This document shows, piece by piece, positions 1 through 7,336 of a stretch of 10,456 bases of DNA (positions are counted from its first letter, which is position 1; each line of letters opens with the position of its first letter). Source of the stretch: Winogradskyella sp. (GTDB lineage Bacteria; Bacteroidota; Bacteroidia; Flavobacteriales; Flavobacteriaceae); NCBI GenBank assembly GCA_030149115.1, contig JASBSE010000625.1, positions 1-10,456 on the forward strand, read 5' to 3'. Under the pieces are notes generated by a model that was given only the letters and a program-made list of their open reading frames with translations, was not told where the DNA came from and did no database searches. The position numbers and the translations under genes are program-made.

Positions 1-222
1 GTGCCATTAAAACAAGCCGCAATAGAAGCAGGAGCAGTACGTACAACACCAATTTTATTAACTGCAGGAACAGTAGTCATAGGTGCGTTTGTTATCCTGT
101 TTGACCCGATCTTTCAAGGATTAGCTATTTCGTTAATGGGCGGAACCATCGTTTCAACTGTGTTAACCTTATTAGTTGTGCCTTTAGTGTATTATATGAT
201 AGAACGTAAAAACCACGAATAA
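1..222 (+). CDS. RND efflux pump permease, C-terminal fragment
   Basis: This is the C-terminal end of an inner-membrane RND permease, the proton-driven pump of a tripartite efflux system. The window cuts the gene: the GTG at base 1 is an ordinary internal codon, and a full RND permease is about 1,000 residues or more. What remains has the typical last-domain pattern: a cytoplasmic stretch with EAGAVRTTPILLTAG (the family's 'EA..R.RPILLTA' signature), a hydrophobic helix (TVVIGAFVILF), the loop DPIFQGLAISLMGG, and a final transmembrane helix (TIVSTVLTLLVVPLVYYMI) followed by a short charged tail. Family membership is clear. The substrate cannot be read from this end, and I cannot tell multidrug (HAE) from metal (HME) type, although the PII-like gene downstream would suit a metal or ion pump. 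The gene is followed by a palindromic repeat and then small genes on the same strand. Confidence 0.9.
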   Translation: MPLKQAAIEAGAVRTTPILLTAGTVVIGAFVILFDPIFQGLAISLMGGTIVSTVLTLLVVPLVYYMIERKNHE

Positions 223-223
223 A

Positions 224-244
224 AAAGTCACTTCGAGTGACTTT
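224..244 (+). terminator. Hairpin just after the RND gene, possible terminator
   Basis: AAAGTCACT (224-232) pairs perfectly with AGTGACTTT (236-244) around a TCG loop, starting 2 bases after the RND stop codon. The following T-run is only three bases, so termination would be weak. It may equally protect the mRNA 3' end. It forms the left end of the palindromic repeat at 227-321. Confidence 0.45.
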
Positions 245-321
245 GAAGAATGAGTAATTATATAGAGAAGTTGAATAAGTTCTCGATACAATTTCAACAA
301 GTTGAAATCACTCGAACTGAC
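227..321. repeat. Imperfect palindromic intergenic repeat (REP/MITE-like)
   Basis: The ends are inverted copies: 227-242 (GTCACTTCGAGTGACT) matches the reverse complement of 306-321 at 14 of 16 positions, with TTCGAGTGA shared exactly. Nested inside are TATAGAGAA (261-269) against TTCTCGATA (280-288), 8 of 9 paired, and TTTCAAC (292-298) against GTTGAAA (301-307), fully paired. The whole unit can therefore fold into one long hairpin or several small ones. From memory, elements with TTCGAGTGA ends and a TTCTCGATA-like core recur between genes in flavobacterial genomes, but only one copy is present here, so the family assignment is recall rather than observation. Confidence 0.7.
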
Positions 322-337
322 GGAAAATATAAATAAT

Positions 338-643
338 ATGAAATTAGTTATTGTAACAGCAGTAGAAGAGTTTCAAAATGAAGTTTTGAAATTATTCAAA
401 AGTGCCAATATAGATAGTTTTAGTACGTCAGATATAGATGGCTATAAAAACATTCCAAACTTGTTGGCAACATCGAGTTGGTTTCCTAGTGTTAAGGGAG
501 GGAGCGAATCTCATATGTTTTTCTCATTTACAGAAGAAGAGCAAATAGAGCGTTTATTTCATCTTATTGCAGAATTTAATTCAAAAATTGAAACCAATAA
601 TCCTATCAGAGGAGTTGTATTACCTATTGAAAAATATATTTAA
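338..643 (+). CDS. PII-like (GlnB-fold) small protein
   Basis: This 101-residue soluble protein resembles the PII superfamily. It has a beta strand at residues 2-8 (KLVIVTA), a helix at about 9-22, a strand and a T-loop-like segment at about 26-58 (SFSTSDIDGYKN to SVKGGSE), a strand MFFSF at 60-64, a helix at about 66-83, and a final VVLPIEKYI at 93-101. That ending matches the 'VLPVEE.I' end of canonical PII proteins. The T-loop region lacks the usual GxxKGxxExYRG motif and its modified tyrosine, so this is not a standard nitrogen regulator. I chose the ATG at 338 over an in-frame TTG at 302, because the extra 12 codons would begin inside the palindromic repeat and precede the natural first strand. 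Its place after an RND permease recalls the PII-NG and DUF3240 groups linked to metal pumps. The function is inferred only from fold and context. Confidence 0.65.
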   Translation: MKLVIVTAVEEFQNEVLKLFKSANIDSFSTSDIDGYKNIPNLLATSSWFPSVKGGSESHMFFSFTEEEQIERLFHLIAEFNSKIETNNPIRGVVLPIEKYI

Positions 644-655
644 ACTTTAAAAATT

Positions 656-859
656 ATGATTAACAGATACATTAGAGCAATCGCAGGAACATTTGTAATT
701 ATAAGTGTCCTTTTAGGCATGTATGTCAATGAAAATTGGTTATGGTTTACCATTTTTGTTGGGGCCAATTTATTGCAGTCATCAATCACCAAATGGTGTT
801 TAATGGAAGATATTTTAAGAAAAGTAGGGATTAAAGACTCGAAAGAATCTTGTAATTAA
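656..859 (+). CDS. DUF2892 (YgaP-like) inner-membrane protein
   Basis: This 67-residue membrane protein has two predicted helices (about residues 7-23 and 28-45) and a short charged C-terminus. The pattern NRYIRAIAGTFVIISVL, then WLWFTIFVGANLLQSSIT, then C-x-M-E-x-x-L-R-K-x-G matches the DUF2892 family (the transmembrane part of YgaP-type proteins) along its whole length. In that family the segment occurs alone or fused to a rhodanese domain; here it is alone. It starts 12 bases after the PII-like gene, so the two are very likely co-transcribed, and a terminator follows. The molecular function is unknown. Two cysteines (residues 48 and 66) lie in the C-terminal part. Confidence 0.85.
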   Translation: MINRYIRAIAGTFVIISVLLGMYVNENWLWFTIFVGANLLQSSITKWCLMEDILRKVGIKDSKESCN

Positions 860-875
860 TAGCAACTAGAGTGTT

Positions 876-914
876 AAAAAAGTCCAGTGCCTGTTTTAGG
901 TCTGGGCTTTTTTT
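876..914 (+). terminator. Rho-independent terminator after the DUF2892 gene
   Basis: AAAAAAGTCCAG (876-887) pairs with CTGGGCTTTTTT (902-913) with one U-G wobble. Between them, CCT and AGG can add a short inner stem. Seven T's (908-914) follow the GC part of the stem. It closes the RND/PII-like/DUF2892 unit. Confidence 0.85.
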
Positions 915-1020
915 ATGTAAATATTTGAAATTGAGAAGAAAACATGATTAATATCATAATCTATAGTGTGCGCTCTTAGTACCTTTAATGGTATATATAG
1001 AAACTAAAAATTTCATAATT

Positions 1021-3753
1021 ATGGAACTCGCAAATAAAACAAAAACAAGGGTTTATACCTTCGGTAATAAGAAAGCTGATGGTAATAGCTCCATGAGAAA
1101 TTTGCTAGGAGGTAAAGGTGCCAACCTAGCAGAAATGAGCGCAATTGGTATTCCTGTGCCTCCTGGATTCACCATTACTACAGAGGTTTGTACAGAGTAC
1201 AATCAATTAGGAAAAGATGAGGTTATCAATCTTATTAATAGCGAAGTAGAATTAGCAGTGGCTAAGATTGAAAAAACCATGAACACCAAATTTGGTGATG
1301 CTAAAAATCCGTTGTTATTATCAGTGCGTTCCGGAGCTAGAGTATCTATGCCAGGAATGATGGATACTGTGTTAAATTTAGGATTGAATGATGATGTCGT
1401 TGAAGGTCTTGCTAAGAAAACCAAAAACGAACGCTTCGCATGGGATTCTTACAGACGCTTTGTGCAAATGTATGGAGGTGTTGTTATGGGAGTTAAAGCC
1501 ATAAATAAGGAAGACTTAGATCCTTTTGAGGAAATTATAGACAATTTAAAAGAAAAACGAGGTATTGCTTTAGATACTGATTTTACGGTTCAAGATTTAA
1601 AAGATTTAGTTTTCGACTTTAAAAAAGCAATTTACAGACGTATAGGAAAAGAATTCCCAGCTAATCCTTGGGATCAGCTTTGGTTAGCTGTTATGGCCGT
1701 TTTTGATAGTTGGAATGGTAAACGTGCTGTCTATTATAGAAACATGCATGGTTATCCTGCAGATTGGGGAACAGCTGTGAATGTGCAAGCTATGGTATTC
1801 GGAAACATGGGTGAAAATTCAGGAACTGGTGTTTGCTTTACTCGAGATGCAGGTTCTGGTGAGAATTTATTTAATGGTGAGTATTTAATCAATGCTCAAG
1901 GTGAAGATGTGGTTGCAGGTGTTCGTACTCCACAACAAATCACTAAAATTGGATCTCAACGTTGGTCTGAATTAGCACAAATCACAGAGAAGCAAAGAAA
2001 AAATTCTTATCCTTCGTTAGAAGAAGTTATGCCAGAAATATTCAACGAATTAAATGGCTACCAACAAATTTTGGAAAACCATTATCGTGATATGCAGGAT
2101 ATGGAATTTACCATTCAAGAAGGTAAGTTATGGATTCTTCAAACACGTAATGGTAAACGTACTGGTGCTGCCATGGTTAAAATCGCTATGGACTTATTAA
2201 AACAAGAAATAATCTCTGAAGAAGAAGCATTATTACGAATTGAACCTAATAAATTAGACGAATTATTACATCCTATTTTCGATCCTACAGCTTTAAAATC
2301 TGCGAATGTCATTGCTCAAGGTTTACCAGCTTCTCCTGGCGCAGCTACAGGTCAATTGGTATTCTTCGCTGAAGATGCAGATAAATTTAAAAACTCTATA
2401 CTTACAAGAATTGAAACTTCTCCAGAAGATTTAGAAGGTATGAATTTAGCTAAAGGTATTCTTACCGCTCGTGGAGGTATGACATCGCATGCAGCGGTAG
2501 TTGCTAGAGGTATGGGTAAATGTTGTGTATCTGGTGCAGGTGCTTTAAAAATCAATTATAAAACCAAAACCATGTGGGTTGAGGGTAAAGAATATCACGA
2601 AGGTGATTGGATTTCTATCAACGGCTCTACAGGTAATATTATTGATGGAAAAGTGGCTACAGTAGAACCAGAATTAACGGGTGAGTTTGCTGAAATCATG
2701 ACGCTTTCTGATAAGTATAGTAGCATGAAAGTGCGTACCAATGCTGATACGCCAGAAGATGCTAAAGTAGCACGTAATTTTGGTGCGACAGGAATTGGAT
2801 TAACACGTACCGAACATATGTTCTTCGAAGTAGATCGTATTAAAGCGATGAGAGAGATGATTCTTTCTGATACCGTAAAAGGTCGTAAACAAGCTTTGGC
2901 TAAACTGCTTCCTATGCAGCGTGAAGATTTTGAAGGCATCTTTGAAGCTATGGAAGGTCTTCCTGTAACCATTCGTTTGTTGGACCCACCATTACATGAG
3001 TTTGTACCTCACCAATTAGCCACTCTAAGAGAGTTGGCAGATAAGATGCATGTGTCTTTGGAGTCTGTTAAAATTAAAGTTGCGGATTTGGAAGAGTTTA
3101 ATCCAATGTTAGGACATCGTGGTTGCCGTTTAGGAAATACTTATCCTGAAATTACAGAAATGCAAACACGTGCTATCATTGAAGCAGCTTTAAACTTGAA
3201 AGAAAAAGGTATTGACACCAAACCAGAAATTATGGTGCCATTAGTTGGTACATATGATGAGCTTGTGGCTCAAGAAACGATTATTAGAGAAACAGCAGAA
3301 GCTATTTTTGCTGAAAGAAAAGATAAAGTGGACTATTTCGTAGGAACCATGATTGAGATTCCTCGTGCTGCACTCATGGCAGATAAAATTGCAAAACGAG
3401 CAGACTTTTTCTCTTTCGGTACTAACGATTTAACACAAATGACCTTTGGCTATTCTAGAGATGATGCTGGTAAATTCTTACCTATTTATCTAGAGCAAGG
3501 TATCCTAAAACATGATCCTTTTGAAGTATTGGATCAAGAAGGTGTTGGTCAATTAGTCACCTTAGGTACACAACGCGGACGTAGCACCAATCCAAGATTG
3601 AAAGTCGGAATTTGTGGAGAACATGGTGGTGAACCATCCTCTGTAGAATTCTGCTACAATAATGGCTTGGATTATGTAAGTTGCTCTCCTTACCGAGTTC
3701 CAATTGCGAGAGTTGCCTCTGCACAAGCAGCTATTAAAGCGATATTTAATTAA
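1021..3753 (+). CDS. ppdK: Pyruvate, phosphate dikinase (EC 2.7.9.1)
   Basis: This cytoplasmic enzyme reversibly converts pyruvate, ATP and phosphate to PEP, AMP and pyrophosphate, linking glycolysis and gluconeogenesis. The full family length is present (910 residues). The N-terminal ATP-grasp domain shows LLGGKGANLAEM, SVRSGARVSMPGMMDT (from about residue 101) and TGVCFTRDAGSGE. The swivelling phosphohistidine domain has GGMTSHAAVVARG with catalytic H490; the nearby T488 is the residue class phosphorylated by PPDK regulatory proteins. The C-terminal PEP/pyruvate barrel has GIGLTRTEHMFF, RLLDPPLHEF, NPMLGHRGCRLG, FFSFGTNDLTQM and the catalytic C865 in GICGEHGGEP. An in-frame ATG at 988 would add 11 residues. 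I prefer 1021, because those residues are not part of the family and the 988 codon abuts a possible -7 box (TACCTTTA, 980-987). No PPDK regulator gene is in the window. It appears to be transcribed alone, between two terminators. Confidence 0.97.
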   Translation: MELANKTKTRVYTFGNKKADGNSSMRNLLGGKGANLAEMSAIGIPVPPGFTITTEVCTEYNQLGKDEVINLINSEVELAVAKIEKTMNTKFGDAKNPLLLSVRSGARVSMPGMMDTVLNLGLNDDVVEGLAKKTKNERFAWDSYRRFVQMYGGVVMGVKAINKEDLDPFEEIIDNLKEKRGIALDTDFTVQDLKDLVFDFKKAIYRRIGKEFPANPWDQLWLAVMAVFDSWNGKRAVYYRNMHGYPADWGTAVNVQAMVFGNMGENSGTGVCFTRDAGSGENLFNGEYLINAQGEDVVAGVRTPQQITKIGSQRWSELAQITEKQRKNSYPSLEEVMPEIFNELNGYQQILENHYRDMQDMEFTIQEGKLWILQTRNGKRTGAAMVKIAMDLLKQEIISEEEALLRIEPNKLDELLHPIFDPTALKSANVIAQGLPASPGAATGQLVFFAEDADKFKNSILTRIETSPEDLEGMNLAKGILTARGGMTSHAAVVARGMGKCCVSGAGALKINYKTKTMWVEGKEYHEGDWISINGSTGNIIDGKVATVEPELTGEFAEIMTLSDKYSSMKVRTNADTPEDAKVARNFGATGIGLTRTEHMFFEVDRIKAMREMILSDTVKGRKQALAKLLPMQREDFEGIFEAMEGLPVTIRLLDPPLHEFVPHQLATLRELADKMHVSLESVKIKVADLEEFNPMLGHRGCRLGNTYPEITEMQTRAIIEAALNLKEKGIDTKPEIMVPLVGTYDELVAQETIIRETAEAIFAERKDKVDYFVGTMIEIPRAALMADKIAKRADFFSFGTNDLTQMTFGYSRDDAGKFLPIYLEQGILKHDPFEVLDQEGVGQLVTLGTQRGRSTNPRLKVGICGEHGGEPSSVEFCYNNGLDYVSCSPYRVPIARVASAQAAIKAIFN

Positions 3754-3771
3754 TCTTCTTTAAGATGTTTT

Positions 3772-3806
3772 AAACTTCCTGAGATTTTTTCTCAGGAAGT
3801 TTTTTT
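3772..3806 (+). terminator. Strong rho-independent terminator after ppdK
   Basis: A perfect 12-base stem, AAACTTCCTGAG (3772-3783) with CTCAGGAAGTTT (3791-3802), surrounds a 7-base loop and runs into seven T's (3800-3806). It lies 18 bases after the ppdK stop codon. Confidence 0.95.
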
Positions 3807-3900
3807 ATGTGTTAAACATTTTGACTATCGATTTAAAAATTAGTTAAAATATGTAACATATTGATATTGTTTGCGTCAAATAAGTGTAAATAAGTAAATT

Positions 3901-4263
3901 ATGGAATCTAATTATCATACACTCAAACGAACAGACAATCAATTATTGGTTATAACACACCTTGCACAGATGTTAACCTATGTAACGGGATTTGGAGGTT
4001 TAATAGTACCACTAATTCTTTGGGCAACACAAAAGGATAGAGTAGATGGCATGGACGAGCATGGTAAATCTATTGTTAATTTTCAATTGAGTATTATCGT
4101 TTATTGTGTACTAAGTATACCTTTAATGTTTTTATTTGGCTTAGGAATCTTACTTCTTATTTTAACAGGAATTTTAGCCTTTATTATGCCAATCATAAAT
4201 GCAATAAAAGCTAGTAATGGCGAATTACCTAGCTATCCATTATCTCTTAGTTTTATTAGTTAG
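3901..4263 (+). CDS. DUF4870 (Tic20-like) membrane protein
   Basis: This 120-residue integral membrane protein has three predicted hydrophobic segments (about residues 17-41, 62-80 and 81-100). The signature is LxHLAQxLxYVTGFGGLIVPLILW followed by a cytoplasmic loop with MDEHGKSIVNFQLS, which matches the DUF4870 family common in Bacteroidota. The biochemical role is unknown. It stands alone between the ppdK terminator and its own terminator, so it needs its own promoter in the 94 bases upstream. That stretch holds a sigma70-looking TTGACT (3821-3826), an 18-base spacer and TAAAAT (3845-3850), and a short inverted repeat ATATG-TAA-CATAT, but no clear Bacteroidota TAnnTTTG box, so the promoter is unresolved. 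The ATG follows an A/T-rich leader without a Shine-Dalgarno sequence. Confidence 0.85.
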   Translation: MESNYHTLKRTDNQLLVITHLAQMLTYVTGFGGLIVPLILWATQKDRVDGMDEHGKSIVNFQLSIIVYCVLSIPLMFLFGLGILLLILTGILAFIMPIINAIKASNGELPSYPLSLSFIS

Positions 4264-4303
4264 TTAGCATTTCTGAAATGATTCAGAGTCAGAGAGATAG
4301 GGT

Positions 4304-4333
4304 AAAAACGCTCACAGAAATGTGGGCGTTTTT
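4304..4333 (+). terminator. Rho-independent terminator after the DUF4870 gene
   Basis: AAAAACGCTCACA (4304-4316) pairs with TGTGGGCGTTTTT (4321-4333) with one wobble pair, closed by a GAAA tetraloop. It separates the DUF4870 gene from the sensor-kinase operon. Confidence 0.92.
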
Positions 4334-4374
4334 GTTTGTTTAGAAAAAAAATCGGCAATTACAGAAGAATCAAA

Positions 4375-4404
4375 TTTAGATTAGGTAATTAAATATTATG
4401 TTTG
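4375..4404 (+). promoter_or_regulatory. Bacteroidota-type promoter of the sensor-kinase operon
   Basis: TATGTTTG (4397-4404) is a perfect match to the Bacteroidota -7 consensus TAnnTTTG. A partial -33 element, TTTA (4375-4378), lies 18 bases upstream. The expected transcription start, near 4407-4410, leaves a leader of only about 8-11 bases before the kinase ATG at 4418. Confidence 0.5.
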
Positions 4405-4417
4405 TTTTTGCTTAGTT

Positions 4418-7333
4418 ATGTTCAATAATTTCAAACATATATTATTTTTTCTGTTGTTCAGTCTTTCAGTGGTTTACTCTCAAGATCCTGTAGTTGAGCA
4501 CATGTCTAAAATATCTAATTTACCAGATGTAGAATTTTATGATATTTTAGAGGATAATTACCATTATATCTGGCTTGCAGTAGATAAAGGCTTGTATAGG
4601 TATAACGGAAAAAACTACAAAAAGTTTACAAATCCAAACCAAAAAGTAAATTCATTATTTCAATTAAAATTAGATAAAAAAGGAAGACTTTGGTGTATCA
4701 ACCTTTACGGTCAAATATTTTATATTGAAAACAATACATTAACCCTTTTTTATGATGCTAACAAGTTAGTAAAAGGGCAATTATCACCTTTCGAAATTAC
4801 AGACAAAGCCATACGTTTATTTACCGTAGACGGTATTTATGACATTGATTTTGAAGATAAAAGCATTGTTAAGCTTTTTGAAGGTATGTCCGTTAGCGAG
4901 AGTTCTTATAATAAATTGTCTTATGTTATTAAGATGGACTCTGATGATAGACCTTCAAAAGAGAAGCAAAATTGGTATCAAATTAAGGATGATAAACTAA
5001 AACTACTAATAGAGCTGACTTCAAAGTTCAGAATGCAGTCACCAAAGATATATGCTTTTAAAAATTCAGCACTTTTAAATTTTAAAGAACAAGGTAAAAA
5101 TCAATTCTATTATTACAATACTCAAGCTGATAAAGTCAAAAAACTAACAACACCAAAAAATCTTGAAGATGTAACTATTTACAACATTATATCTTTAAAT
5201 AATGATTATTGGTTTTTAACAACTTCTGGTGTTTTTATATTTCAATTAAAACAAAATCAATTAATTTTTAAAGAACAATTATTTAGTAGCGAATCTGTTA
5301 CTGATGTGTTAGTAGATTTCAATAAAAATTATTGGTTCACTACCTTAGATAATGGTGTTTTTGTGTCATCTAATTTAAGCATAAGACGTCTTAATTTAGA
5401 CCTTACAAAAGATAAAATTACAGCAGCTTGTGCGTTAAATAACAATCAATTTTTACTTGGGACCAATAGTGGTAAATTGTTGTTTTATAACAATAAAGAA
5501 GTGTTTAAAACCCTAAAATTACCAGGTTCTAAAATTATTGGTAATTTGTTTTTTGATGCTTTACAAAACCATGTTATTGTTAGTATTAATGCTTCTGAAT
5601 CTTATAGTGTAGACTTAAACACATTCACTTTAAAAGACCAAAAAAATAAATACTCTGTAGCCAAAACATTTTCTAAAATAAATGAAGAAAACCTCTTTTA
5701 TGGTAGTTATAAGGAAGCTGTAGTTTACAATAAACCTTACACATCAGATTCAATACGAATTATTAGAGAAAGCAGAGTGAAAACTTCTGAAGTCTTAGAA
5801 GAAAAACTTTTCGTTTCTTTCATTGATGGTCTTTATCAATTTGATGTAAACAATTTTAATTCAAAAGAAATTAAATTAGAAAATGAAAGTGTTTTAGTTA
5901 ATTCAATTGCAAAAAATAATAATGAAGTTTGGCTTGCTACACAACACAATGGTTTGTTGTGTTTTAAGGACAATCAATTGATTTCAAAACAAGATATTTT
6001 ACCAAAACAAGTTCAAATAAATACATTAAAATCTGACGGTGAATTTCTATGGATTTCAACAGATGAAGGTTTTTTTAGATTTCAACCAAAAACCAATCAA
6101 ATTAAGAGTTTAAATACGCAAGATGGATTGACTTTGTCGGTTGATAAATTCATCATTCTTCAAGATTATTTAGTCGCAACTTTCCCCAATTCATTTTATT
6201 TAATGCCTAAAAATGAAGCACTTTTTAAAGACTTTAAAACTTCTAAAGTGTGGATGGAATCTGTAAAAATTAATGATAAAGATACCGTAGTCAATACCAA
6301 TTATAATTTACCATATAATTTTAATAATTTAAGGTTTGATTTTAACTCTAACGGCTTTCAATCTAATAAGCACGTTGGTTACAAATACCGCATAAAGCCA
6401 ATTGATACTACATGGCGAGACGTTCCTTTAAACACACATTTTGTAGTGTTTAATAGTTTGTCTAGCGGTAAATATACTTTTGAGTTACAAGGTCAAAATA
6501 TTGGTAGTAAAGATATACAATTTGCAAGTCCAATTACCTTTACCATCAACAAACCCTTTTGGGAAACATACTGGTTTTATGCGCTAATTTTATTGGTTGT
6601 TGTAGGTTTGATTTGGTTATATTTTAGATGGCGACTTAGACAAAAAGAAGCGCAGAGAATTGCCGAAATCGATAAAATATTAATCGACAAAAAAATCACT
6701 AATTTGAAGTTAGAAAACCTGCGATCTCAAATGAATCCGCACTTTATTTTCAATGCTTTAAATTCCATTCAAGATTATATTATTTCAAATGAAAAAGAGC
6801 TTGCAAGTTCATATTTAGTGAAGTTCAGCAGATTAATCAGAATGTATTTGGATTATAGTCAACAAAACGAAATTACTTTAGAAGAAGAACTAAATGCCTT
6901 AAAACTGTATTTAGAATTAGAAAAAGTTAGATTTGAAGACGAGCTAACATATAGTTTAAATGTAGATAAAAAACTAAATGTTAGACAAATAAAAGTTCCG
7001 TCGTTATTTATTCAACCTTATGTGGAAAATGCATTAAAACATGGACTTTTACACAAATCTGGTGAACGATTATTAAAGGTTGAAGCTAAAGCAACCAATG
7101 AAAACACACTTGTAATTACAGTAGAAGATAACGGAATTGGAAGACAGCAATCTGAAGCTTTAAAACGAAGTGATAAACCACACAAACCCTTTGCTACCAA
7201 AGCAAACGAAGAACGTGTAAGGCTTTACAAAAACAAATTAAAAAGAAATATTAATATAGAAATTATAGATTTATATAATTCTAATCAAGAATCGACTGGT
7301 ACAAAAGTGGTAATCACCATGCCAATACAATAA
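4418..7333 (+). CDS. Hybrid-type periplasmic sensor with LytS-family histidine kinase
   Basis: This 971-residue inner-membrane sensor kinase begins with a signal peptide (about residues 1-22, ending VVYSQ). The periplasmic part (about 25-620) is a beta-propeller region of Reg_prop-type repeats, seen as YIWLAVDKGLYRYNG (50-64), YWFTTLDNGVF, VWLATQHNGLL and LWISTDEGFF. A Y_Y_Y-like domain follows (about 640-710, with GYKYRIKP and LSSGKYTFELQG), then one transmembrane helix (about 718-741) and a short coiled linker. The cytoplasmic His_kinase domain carries phospho-acceptor H775 in MNPHFIFNALNS. The ATP-binding domain has the N-box ENALKHG (N871) and the G-box EDNGIG (904-908). All catalytic motifs look intact. 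Unlike the hybrid sensors (HTCS) of Bacteroides it has no fused receiver or AraC domain; its partner is the LytTR regulator 3 bases downstream. The ligand is unknown. In Bacteroidota such propeller sensors often respond to glycans, but that is family knowledge only. Confidence 0.93.
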   Translation: MFNNFKHILFFLLFSLSVVYSQDPVVEHMSKISNLPDVEFYDILEDNYHYIWLAVDKGLYRYNGKNYKKFTNPNQKVNSLFQLKLDKKGRLWCINLYGQIFYIENNTLTLFYDANKLVKGQLSPFEITDKAIRLFTVDGIYDIDFEDKSIVKLFEGMSVSESSYNKLSYVIKMDSDDRPSKEKQNWYQIKDDKLKLLIELTSKFRMQSPKIYAFKNSALLNFKEQGKNQFYYYNTQADKVKKLTTPKNLEDVTIYNIISLNNDYWFLTTSGVFIFQLKQNQLIFKEQLFSSESVTDVLVDFNKNYWFTTLDNGVFVSSNLSIRRLNLDLTKDKITAACALNNNQFLLGTNSGKLLFYNNKEVFKTLKLPGSKIIGNLFFDALQNHVIVSINASESYSVDLNTFTLKDQKNKYSVAKTFSKINEENLFYGSYKEAVVYNKPYTSDSIRIIRESRVKTSEVLEEKLFVSFIDGLYQFDVNNFNSKEIKLENESVLVNSIAKNNNEVWLATQHNGLLCFKDNQLISKQDILPKQVQINTLKSDGEFLWISTDEGFFRFQPKTNQIKSLNTQDGLTLSVDKFIILQDYLVATFPNSFYLMPKNEALFKDFKTSKVWMESVKINDKDTVVNTNYNLPYNFNNLRFDFNSNGFQSNKHVGYKYRIKPIDTTWRDVPLNTHFVVFNSLSSGKYTFELQGQNIGSKDIQFASPITFTINKPFWETYWFYALILLVVVGLIWLYFRWRLRQKEAQRIAEIDKILIDKKITNLKLENLRSQMNPHFIFNALNSIQDYIISNEKELASSYLVKFSRLIRMYLDYSQQNEITLEEELNALKLYLELEKVRFEDELTYSLNVDKKLNVRQIKVPSLFIQPYVENALKHGLLHKSGERLLKVEAKATNENTLVITVEDNGIGRQQSEALKRSDKPHKPFATKANEERVRLYKNKLKRNINIEIIDLYNSNQESTGTKVVITMPIQ

Positions 7334-7336
7334 ATT

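Noticed and set aside
302..337. TTG-initiated N-terminal extension of the PII-like gene
   Set aside because: The extension lies partly inside the palindromic repeat, and the protein's natural first beta strand starts at the ATG at 338.
1203..2972. Long - strand open frames inside ppdK (also at 7018-7512 and 8292-8531)
   Set aside because: They lie opposite clear coding genes, show no family signature and have no promoter or spacing that would support them.
3821..3850. TTGACT-N18-TAAAAT as a sigma70 promoter for the DUF4870 gene
   Set aside because: It fits the E. coli consensus, but the main Bacteroidota sigma factor uses a different -7 box, and AT-rich DNA gives such matches easily. It is noted only in the gene entry.
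4272..4287. Inverted repeat TCTGAA-ATGA-TTCAGA containing ATTCAGA, possibly another regulator site
   Set aside because: It is inverted rather than direct, lies upstream of the DUF4870 terminator and more than 100 bases from the kinase promoter, and has no second copy at 21-base spacing.
4358..4388. ATTACAGAA and ATTAGGTAA as a LytTR-like pair before the kinase gene (autoregulation)
   Set aside because: Only 6 of 9 bases agree, the period is 22, and similarity to ATTCAGAAA is poor in this AT-rich stretch.
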